DNA of 18,495 bases from JADDRA01 sp038233555 (GTDB taxonomy: Bacteria; Actinomycetota; Acidimicrobiia; Acidimicrobiales; CADCSY01): assembly GCA_038233555.1 (NCBI GenBank), contig JBBSLT010000032.1, positions 1-18,495 on the forward strand, given 5' to 3'. The position numbers were made by a program, and so were the translations under genes. Every line of letters starts with the position of its first letter. Position 1 is the stretch's first letter. Shown here piece by piece: positions 12,646-18,495 of this stretch. The notes beneath the pieces were generated by a model. That model worked only from the letters and a program-made list of their open reading frames with translations, had not been told where the DNA came from and did no database searches.

Positions 12646-12999
12646 ATGAGCTTCGAGCATGCCGTCGAGGCGGTTGGGAAGGTAGTCGAGACGGTGGGCA
12701 TCGCCGCCGTCGTCGTCGGCATCGCATTCGCCCTCGTCCGCTTCGGCCTCGGCCGGCGGAACGGCGACGGCGACGGCGACGGCGACGGCTACACCCGATG
12801 TCGACAGTCGATCGGGCGCTCGATCCTCCTTGGCCTCGAGCTGTTTGTCGCCGGCGACATCATTCGTACCGTCGCCATCTCCCCGAACTTCCGCTCGGTC
12901 GGGGTGCTTGCTCTCATCGTCGTCATCCGTACGTTCCTATCGTTCACCCTGGAGGTGGAGATCGAGGGTCGCTGGCCGTGGCAGCGTACGAACGAATAG
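12646..12999 (+). CDS. DUF1622-family membrane protein
   Basis: A 117-residue inner-membrane protein. It has a first helix at about 13-35, a short cytoplasmic-type loop containing four Gly-Asp pairs (39-48), then YTRCRQSIGRSILLGLELFV leading into a second helix (58-78) and a third (84-102), and ends VEIEGRWPWQR. The order and the RxxIGRsILLGLE block are those of DUF1622. The function of the family is unknown. ATG 12646 gives the family-like N-terminus; TTG 12637 would add three residues. The GGCGAC hexanucleotide repeat in the loop can expand in frame. It is followed 8 nt later by the S4-domain gene in the same direction. Confidence 0.88.
   Translation: MSFEHAVEAVGKVVETVGIAAVVVGIAFALVRFGLGRRNGDGDGDGDGYTRCRQSIGRSILLGLELFVAGDIIRTVAISPNFRSVGVLALIVVIRTFLSFTLEVEIEGRWPWQRTNE
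12763..12786. repeat. GGCGAC hexanucleotide repeat, four copies
   Basis: Four perfect copies, followed by GGC, encode a Gly-Asp run in the loop between the first and second helices of the DUF1622 protein. It is a possible slippage site that preserves the frame. Confidence 0.9.
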
Positions 13000-13007
13000 C
13001 CGGTCTG

Positions 13008-13370
13008 ATGGAGGCGACCAGGGTGGACCGGTGGCTGTGGGCCGTGCGGCTGTGCAAGAACCGCTCAGCGGCCACCACGGCCTGTCGAGGCGGACACGTC
13101 CGGGTCAACGGTGCCGCGGCCAAGCCGGCCACGCCGGTCCGGGTGGGCGACCGGGTCGAGGCCGTCCTCCACGACCGGGTGCGGATGCTCGAGGTGGTGC
13201 GCGTCATCGACAAGCGCGTCGGCGCCGCCGTGGCCGCCGAGTGTCTCGTCGACCACAGCCCACCCCTTCCGCCGACGGAGCGGGCCGAGCCAATTTTCGC
13301 CCGGGAGTCCGGCGCCGGCCGGCCCACCAAGCGCGACCGTCGCCAGCTCGATCGCTTTCGCCAGCGCTGA
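13008..13370 (+). CDS. S4-domain RNA-binding protein (Hsp15-like)
   Basis: A 120-residue protein with an N-terminal S4 RNA-binding domain (about 4-60): TRVDRWLWAVRLCKNRSAAT, then GGHVRVNG and VRVGDRVEA. A basic C-terminal tail follows (RPTKRDRRQLDRFRQR). This is the layout of Hsp15/HslR-like proteins, which bind stalled 50S subunits or rRNA in other bacteria. ATG 13008 matches the usual length. GTG 13023, with GGAGG 8 nt upstream, is an alternative that would cut into the start of the domain. It sits between the DUF1622 gene (8-nt gap) and the nucleoside hydrolase (6-nt gap) and is probably co-transcribed with them. Confidence 0.88.
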   Translation: MEATRVDRWLWAVRLCKNRSAATTACRGGHVRVNGAAAKPATPVRVGDRVEAVLHDRVRMLEVVRVIDKRVGAAVAAECLVDHSPPLPPTERAEPIFARESGAGRPTKRDRRQLDRFRQR

Positions 13371-13376
13371 CGATCG

Positions 13377-14339
13377 GTGCGGCTTCATCTCGACACCGAC
13401 CTCGGGACGACCATCGACGACTTCGCCGCCTTGGTCATGGTGCTCGGGACGCCCGGCGTGGAGCTGACGGGTATCACCACCAGCATCGACCCGGGTGGCC
13501 GGCGAGCGGGCTACGTGCGCTACGTGCTGGGCCTGGCAGGCCGGAACGACATCCCGGTGGTGGCCGGAGCCGAGGTGTCCATGACCACCCTGGCCTTCCC
13601 CGGCCACCTCCCCGACCACGACCGGTACTGGCCCGAGCCGGTGACTGCGGTGCCCAGCCCCGCCGGATCGGCCCTGCGCCTGCTGGCCGGGAGCATTGAC
13701 GCGGGCGCGACGATCGTCGCCCTCGGGCCGTGCACCAACCTCGCCCTGCTGGGGGTCGACCGGCCCGACGTGCTGGCCCGAGCCAGGGTCGTGGCCATGG
13801 GCGGGTGGTTCGATCCGGCTTCTGAGGGATTGCCGGCGTGGGGCCCGGCCCGGGACTGGAACGTCCAGTGCGACCCCACCTCCGCCGACGTGGTGGTCGC
13901 CCACGCTGGCGACGTCACCCTTGTCCCGCTCTCCCTCACCATGCGCACCTCCCTGCGCCGGAGCCATCTGGCACGCCTGCAGCACGCCGGCCCTCTCGGC
14001 CGGCTGCTCGCTCACCAGGCGCAGGTCCAGGCCGTCGAGCGCTCGACCGGGGAGCTGGCCCGAGCCCACGGTGGCCTACCCGACGACCTTCTCGCCTTCC
14101 ACCACGATCCGCTGACGTGTGCCGTCGCTCTGGGATGGCCCGGCCTGGCGCTGGAGCAACGACGGCTGGTAGCGATTCGCGACGAGGACAGTGAGGTGTT
14201 GCACTTCGTCGAGAGCCAGCAGGGCCAGCAGGGCCGGTTGGTCAGCGTGGGGGCCGACGTGGACGCCGACGCCTTCTCCACGCTGTGGCTGGCCTCGGTG
14301 GAGACTGCCGAGCGGCGCCGGTCGACACCGCCACCGTGA
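13377..14339 (+). CDS. Inosine-uridine-type nucleoside hydrolase
   Basis: A 320-residue enzyme of the nucleoside N-ribohydrolase family, which cleaves nucleosides to ribose and base. The Ca-binding ligands are all present: Asp8 in DTDLG, Asp14-Asp15 in TIDDFAA, Thr120 in GPCTNLALL, and Asp244 in HHDPLTCAVAL. The first motif has a two-residue insertion (GTTIDD in place of GxDD), a form also found in relatives with GGDIDD. WNVQCDP (about 160-166) fits the ribose-contacting region. GTG 13377 follows the S4 gene stop by 6 nt. Its stop directly abuts the stop of the opposing glgC-like gene (shared TGATCA at 14337-14342), leaving no room for a terminator between them. Confidence 0.9.
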   Translation: MRLHLDTDLGTTIDDFAALVMVLGTPGVELTGITTSIDPGGRRAGYVRYVLGLAGRNDIPVVAGAEVSMTTLAFPGHLPDHDRYWPEPVTAVPSPAGSALRLLAGSIDAGATIVALGPCTNLALLGVDRPDVLARARVVAMGGWFDPASEGLPAWGPARDWNVQCDPTSADVVVAHAGDVTLVPLSLTMRTSLRRSHLARLQHAGPLGRLLAHQAQVQAVERSTGELARAHGGLPDDLLAFHHDPLTCAVALGWPGLALEQRRLVAIRDEDSEVLHFVESQQGQQGRLVSVGADVDADAFSTLWLASVETAERRRSTPPP

Positions 14340-15557
14340 TCATGCGTCGGGGTCGGGCCGTCGAGCTCCGGGGGCCACCTCGGCGCCTGCGGGCACGTCG
14401 GCCTTCTCGCCCAGCACCACCAGCTCGTCGGCGTGGGCGCGCCGGCCGGGATCGAGGAGGCGAGCGACCGAGGCCCCCCGGCCGATGCGCACGCCCATGT
14501 CGCCCACCACCGCCGCCACCATCGCCCCGGACTCCACCACCACGTCGTGCAGCAGGACCGAGTCGTTCACCTCGGCCCCTTTCTCGACGATCACACCCGG
14601 CCCCAGCACCGATCGCCGTACCGTGCCCGCCACGCAGCAGCCGGGGGAGATCATGGAGTCGTCGACCGCGGCGCGGGCGTCGAGCCGGGCCGGCGGGCGG
14701 ATGCCGGCGGTGGTGAGGATCGGCCACCCCGCGTCGTCCAGGCGCAGGGCCGGCTGGGAGCCAAGCAGGTCCATGTGTGAGCTCCAGTAGCTCTCGTGGG
14801 TGCCGACATCGCGCCAGTACGCCTCGAAGCGGTGCTCCCACGACCGCCCTCGATCCACGAAGAAGGGCAAGAGTTGGTCGCCGAAGTCCTCGAGCTCGCC
14901 CTCCGCGCCCTCGTCATCGCCGGCCAGCTCGTCGAGGGCGTCGAGCAGCCGGTGGGCGTCGAAGACGAAGATCTCGGTGGTGACCACGTCGCTCACCGGC
15001 TGGTCGGGCTTGTAGCGGAAAGTGGCCACCCGGCCGTCGTCGTCGACCTCCACGTTGCCGAAGCGGCCGACTTCGTCGGGAGCCACCACGGTGGTCACCA
15101 TGGTGAGCTCCGCCTCCCGCTCCACATGGGTCGCCACCACGTCGCGGAAGTCGAGCTTGTAGATGTGGTCGGCGCTCAGCACCACGACGATGTCGGGATC
15201 GAGATCGCGGATGACCGAGTGGTTGCGATAGATGGCGTCGGCGTTGCCCTGGTGCCAACCGGCCTCGTCGTCGCCCTGGTGGGGGAACAGCACCTGGAGC
15301 CCACCTCGGGTGCGGTCGAGATCCCACGGGCGCCCGCCGGCCAGATGCGCACCGAGGGCGTGGGGCTGGAACTGCTGGAGCACCCAGACGTCGGTGATGG
15401 CGCTGTGAGCGCAGTTGCTGAGCGGGAAGTCGATCAACCGGTAGACCCCGGCATAGGGCAGGGCCGGTTTGGCTCGATGGTCGGTCAGCGGGGCCATCCT
15501 GGTGCCGGCGCCGCCGGCCATGACGAGGGCCAGGATGTGGGGTTGGCGCTGTGTCAT
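14340..15557 (-). CDS. glgC: Glucose-1-phosphate adenylyltransferase (ADP-glucose pyrophosphorylase)
   Basis: A 405-residue enzyme that makes ADP-glucose for glycogen synthesis. Visible motifs are LALVMAGGAGTRMAPLTD (9-26), RAKPA (28-32), YRLIDFPLSNC (39-49), a HQGNADAIYRN substrate loop, VLSADHIYKLDF, RYKP where other members have EKP, and YWRDVGTHESYW. The C-terminal third is a left-handed beta-helix with a Pro/Asp-rich end. Length is normal. The ATG overlaps the stop of the upstream 471-residue gene (ATGA, 15557-15554), so translation is coupled. The unrelated frame that continues upstream of this ATG belongs to the shadow of that gene. No glycogen synthase or branching enzyme is in the window. 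Confidence 0.93.
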   Translation of the reverse strand: MTQRQPHILALVMAGGAGTRMAPLTDHRAKPALPYAGVYRLIDFPLSNCAHSAITDVWVLQQFQPHALGAHLAGGRPWDLDRTRGGLQVLFPHQGDDEAGWHQGNADAIYRNHSVIRDLDPDIVVVLSADHIYKLDFRDVVATHVEREAELTMVTTVVAPDEVGRFGNVEVDDDGRVATFRYKPDQPVSDVVTTEIFVFDAHRLLDALDELAGDDEGAEGELEDFGDQLLPFFVDRGRSWEHRFEAYWRDVGTHESYWSSHMDLLGSQPALRLDDAGWPILTTAGIRPPARLDARAAVDDSMISPGCCVAGTVRRSVLGPGVIVEKGAEVNDSVLLHDVVVESGAMVAAVVGDMGVRIGRGASVARLLDPGRRAHADELVVLGEKADVPAGAEVAPGARRPDPDA

Positions 15558-16969
15558 CGGACCTTGCCGTAGCCGAAGAACTTCCGCTGCTTGATCAGCT
15601 CGACGGTGGCGCCCGGCACCATCGTCTCCCAGGAGGTGTCCTTGGCGGCGATCCGCGCCAGGACGTCGCGGCTGAAGATGCTCAGGTACTCGGGTGTGAA
15701 GTTGTCGAGCGGCACGAAGCTGCCCCGACCCGCGAGGTAGTCGTAGAGCGGCCGCAGCTCGGACGCGACCGACAGGTTCTCGACGGTCTGCAGCTCGTCC
15801 TCCTCCCTCCTGCGCAGCGGGTAGACAAAGAGCTTGAGGTCGTTCTTGAACAGCCGGCCGAAGCTCTCCAGGATGCCGCCGGGAAGCTTGGCGTAGTAGG
15901 TCTCGTCGAACAGGTCGAGCAGGCTCGGGATGCCCATGACCATGCCGATGCGCTCGTTTGTTCGCTGCGCCAGGTAGGCAGCCAGACGGTAGTACTCGAA
16001 GTAGTCGGAGATCAGCACGGTCATGCCGCATGCCCCCAGCAGGTCGGCCCGGGCCAGGAAGTCACGCCGGTCGACCTCGGCGCTGTCGCCCCGGAGGTTG
16101 TGCATGGTGAGCTCCATGAGCGGCAGCGCCGGACGGGCGACGGCGGGGTCGGCCTCGAACTTTTCCAGGGCGCACTCCAGCATGTCGAGATTGACCAGGG
16201 TCGTGGGCCGAAAGCTGCCCCGCTCGACGAGCACCGCCTTCTTGCGCAGCACCTCGCTCGGCTGAAGCACTTCTCGGTTGGGGCCGAACATGGCCACCCC
16301 GCTCAGCCCGATCTGCACCAGCTTCATGGCCATCAACCGGTGGTCGACCGAACGGAACTCGATGCCCCGGAACTGGATCATGTCGATCTCGATGCGTCCC
16401 GTGCTCAGCCGGTCGAGCAAGCTCTCGATCAGATTCTCGGGTTCCTGGCGTTCATAGAACGCACCGTGGAGCAGGTTGACCCCGACGATGCCGAGCGCCT
16501 CTTGTTGGAGGGACGCCTCGTAATCGAGCATCCGAACGTGAAGAATGATCTGGCTCGGCTCGTCCCGGGGATAGGCCTGGAACTTCACGCCCATCCACCC
16601 GTGGCACTCGTTGGTTCCCTTGTAGCTGCGGGCCACCACGGTGTCGGCGAAGGCGAAGAACGAGGTGCTGTCGCCCCGCTCGTCGCTCAGGCGCTCGACG
16701 TCGAGTTGGTACTCGTGGTCGAGCATGGCCTGGAGGCGGGCCATCGACACGTAGCGCTCGGTGACGCCGTAGACCGCGTCGCTGACCGCCATGTCGTAGG
16801 CCGACATCGACTTGGCGATGGTGCCGGCGGCGCCGCCGGCCCGGAAGAACCAGCGCACCACCTCCTGGCCGGCGCCGATCTCGGCGATGGTGCCGTACCA
16901 GCGGCGATCGAGGTTGATGCGCAGCGCCTTTTGATGGGTGTCGGCGCCGAATTCTCTGGTCATGTCCAC
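15554..16969 (-). CDS. Conserved protein of unknown function coupled to glgC
   Basis: This 471-residue soluble protein matches, from memory, a family found across several phyla that databases often mislabel as TonB-dependent receptor or nucleotidyltransferase. It opens with HQKALRINLDRRWYGTIAEI and continues GAGQEVVRWFFRAGGAAGTI, with later blocks FFAFADTVVARSY, EALGIVGVNLLHGAFY, RGSFRPTTLVNLDMLE and GGILESFGRLFKN, ending in KQRKFFGYGK. There is no signal peptide, no beta-barrel character and no P-loop, so the receptor label is not supported. GTG 16969 has GGAGG 7 nt upstream; ATG 16963 is the alternative, with AGGA. Coupling to glgC suggests a role in sugar-nucleotide or storage metabolism, but this is inference. 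Confidence 0.85.
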   Translation of the reverse strand: MDMTREFGADTHQKALRINLDRRWYGTIAEIGAGQEVVRWFFRAGGAAGTIAKSMSAYDMAVSDAVYGVTERYVSMARLQAMLDHEYQLDVERLSDERGDSTSFFAFADTVVARSYKGTNECHGWMGVKFQAYPRDEPSQIILHVRMLDYEASLQQEALGIVGVNLLHGAFYERQEPENLIESLLDRLSTGRIEIDMIQFRGIEFRSVDHRLMAMKLVQIGLSGVAMFGPNREVLQPSEVLRKKAVLVERGSFRPTTLVNLDMLECALEKFEADPAVARPALPLMELTMHNLRGDSAEVDRRDFLARADLLGACGMTVLISDYFEYYRLAAYLAQRTNERIGMVMGIPSLLDLFDETYYAKLPGGILESFGRLFKNDLKLFVYPLRRREEDELQTVENLSVASELRPLYDYLAGRGSFVPLDNFTPEYLSIFSRDVLARIAAKDTSWETMVPGATVELIKQRKFFGYGKVR

Positions 16970-17054
16970 ATCCTGGCCTCCCGGGGCGAGCTGGTCGTAG
17001 CTGCCCTACCCAGGGACCGTTCAAGCGCAGCGGTGGTGGCGTCGATCAAGTCGT

Positions 17055-18495
17055 ATGACCTCGACCGTGTCTCGGATGGATGCCCCGCGAAGGCGTCGAC
17101 GTGCCGGCACGGTGGCGTTCGCCATCCTCGCCAGCTCCCTGTTCGTCACCGCCGCACCGGGGCAGCCAGCCGCGGGTGCACCGCAGTGGCCGGCACCGGT
17201 GGACGCCGGCTTTCGCTCGGCGGCACTGCTCTACCAAGAGGAGGGACTGGATCCAGCCCGCATTGCCCCGTACCTGGTCAACCACGACGCGACGGGGCGT
17301 CCTCAGCGGGATGGCTGGCTGTTCGACCTGATCGTCACCCTCCCCACCGATGCGTCCTTCGCCTATGGGCCCGCCTCCCAAGGCGACTGGAACCAGTTTC
17401 TCGACAGCCAGTTCGGTCCCGGCGGTACCGTCAGCGACATTGACCGCGCCGTGGCTGACCTAGCGGCGGCGACAGCCGTCGACGGCGCTCCCCTGGGCGC
17501 TCCCCCCCGCCCGGTCTCTGTCGCTGTCGGTGTCCCGTACCCGGAGGAGACCAACACGGCCTTCGCCTACCAGGGCTCGGTGTACGACCTCTCCCAGCCA
17601 GCCCAGCGGGCGGCAGCGGTCGGCGCCTACCTCGATCAGGTGCAGCAACGCTTCCAGTCGAACTCCTATGCCAACGTGTCGCTGTGGGGTGTCTATTGGG
17701 CCCGGGAGGACGCCCACGGCAGGGATGCCGCCGACCTTCCCGCCATCACCGGCCAAATGCGCGAGCGGGGTTTGAAAAGCCTCTGGGTCCCCTACTACTC
17801 GGCGCCCGGCTACGACCGATGGGCGGCGTTCGGCTTCGACGCCGCCGCCCTCCAGCCCTCGTTGGCCTTCACCTCCCCCCGTGACGGAGGTGGCGCCAAC
17901 CTCGGCCGCCTGGCCGTGACCGCCGCTCGAGCCGGGGCGGCAGGGATGGGCGTGGAGGTCGAGGCGCGGGGCGGGGCCGCGAGTCCGTCGGAGCGCGCCC
18001 TGCTCGACGCCTACCTGGCATCGGGCACGCGCGACGGGTGGCAGGCCGGGTTCAAGGTCCATTACATCGGTACCGTGGGCAACAACCTCGTCGACAAGGC
18101 CATGAGCGCCAACGTCGCCGCCCGGGGCGCCTACGACACTCTCACCGCGTGGAACAACGGCGATCCAGTGGCGTGGCCCTCCCCCGAGCCGGCGTGGCGG
18201 ACGAAGAACCCCGCTCCCGGCACGCAGGTCAGGACCGCCATCCTGGATCGACCCGTGTCGCTCCGGGAGGTGTCGGTCGTCCTGGTCCCTGGCTGGCAGG
18301 GAACGGTAAGCATCTCGGGGCGCAGCGCCACGGGATGGGTGGAACTCGGGTGGGCGGCGACACCAGCGGCGTTCCCCACCGATGCGCCTCTGGTCGACGT
18401 GGCCGCCCCGACCGATCCGGTGGCGGTGGACCGGGTCAGGGTCCGGCTCACCCCGGCCCCGGGGGTGACCAGCCGGCCCAAGGTTGAGCGGGTGC
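17055..18495 (+). CDS. Secreted DUF4855-family protein (runs off right edge)
   Basis: An ORF open for 480 codons to the window end. The N-terminus is a signal peptide: a cluster of five Arg (12-16), a hydrophobic stretch (18-34) and a likely cleavage near the Ala/Gly/Pro region at 35-42. Residues about 50-345 follow the DUF4855 pattern: an ALLYQ start, RDGWLFDLIVTLP, DWNQFLDSQF, VAVGVPYP, VSLWGVYWAREDA, LWVPYYSAPGYDRWAAFGFD, AALQPSLAF, then an MGVEVE segment. After about 390 a beta-rich region begins, possibly a carbohydrate-binding-like domain, and is cut off. DUF4855 proteins often accompany carbohydrate-active modules; the activity is unknown. ATG 17055 includes the Arg cluster; ATG 17076 would also keep it. 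It is divergent from the 471-residue gene across 85 bp. Confidence 0.85.
   Translation, partial: MTSTVSRMDAPRRRRRAGTVAFAILASSLFVTAAPGQPAAGAPQWPAPVDAGFRSAALLYQEEGLDPARIAPYLVNHDATGRPQRDGWLFDLIVTLPTDASFAYGPASQGDWNQFLDSQFGPGGTVSDIDRAVADLAAATAVDGAPLGAPPRPVSVAVGVPYPEETNTAFAYQGSVYDLSQPAQRAAAVGAYLDQVQQRFQSNSYANVSLWGVYWAREDAHGRDAADLPAITGQMRERGLKSLWVPYYSAPGYDRWAAFGFDAAALQPSLAFTSPRDGGGANLGRLAVTAARAGAAGMGVEVEARGGAASPSERALLDAYLASGTRDGWQAGFKVHYIGTVGNNLVDKAMSANVAARGAYDTLTAWNNGDPVAWPSPEPAWRTKNPAPGTQVRTAILDRPVSLREVSVVLVPGWQGTVSISGRSATGWVELGWAATPAAFPTDAPLVDVAAPTDPVAVDRVRVRLTPAPGVTSRPKVERV

Noticed and set aside
14337..14342. TGATCA shared by two convergent stop codons
   Set aside because: It is simply two abutting TGA stops; noted in the gene entry but not evidence of regulation.
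14340..16031. A 563-codon minus-strand frame ending in glgC
   Set aside because: The part upstream of 15557 is a frame shadow of the 471-residue gene, and the GlgC N-terminal motif follows the ATG at 15557.

Overview
The window is GC-rich, densely packed DNA with many GTG/TTG starts, overlapping ATGA/GTGA gene junctions and several leaderless-looking promoters. It fits a high-GC Actinomycetota chromosome. The gene repertoire (DUF1622 protein, S4-domain protein, PlsY/DegV pair) suggests the Acidimicrobiia, but that class assignment is inference.

Positions 1 to about 3100, possibly up to about 5520, look like one end of an integrated conjugative or mobilizable element. On the minus strand are the first 28 codons of a MobF/TrwC-type relaxase running off the left edge, a low-complexity protein with a 36-bp tandem repeat, and an excisionase-like helix-turn-helix protein, all joined by overlapping start and stop codons. 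Divergent from them are an XRE-type regulator, a 22-residue peptide ORF and a tyrosine recombinase. The intergenic region between the two arms holds face-to-face promoters with overlapping -35 boxes, the layout of a switch. Next come two overlapping minus-strand genes for AAA/STAND-like P-loop ATPases of unknown function. They have a leaderless promoter whose -10 box lies in a perfect palindrome. This self-contained two-gene unit, between the recombinase and a tRNA cluster, is the best candidate for an undescribed system here.

Positions 5525-5791 hold three minus-strand tRNA genes, transcribed in the order Glu(UUC), Asp(GUC), Phe(GAA). The 3' end of tRNA-Phe faces the element and is a plausible attachment site. 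No second att copy is visible.

From about 5816 rightward the DNA is ordinary chromosome: an S51/glutamine-amidotransferase-like protein fused to a CysS-like C-terminal module, and an alpha/beta hydrolase whose last codons lie in a 49-bp interrupted palindrome. Divergent from these are plsY and a degV-family gene, coupled by GTGA. There follow a small membrane protein, an ABC-2 ATPase/permease pair, two small conserved-looking proteins, a DUF1622 membrane protein, an S4 RNA-binding protein and a nucleoside hydrolase. On the minus strand, a 471-residue family of unknown function is translationally coupled to a glgC-like ADP-glucose pyrophosphorylase gene. At the right edge a secreted DUF4855 protein starts and runs out of the window.
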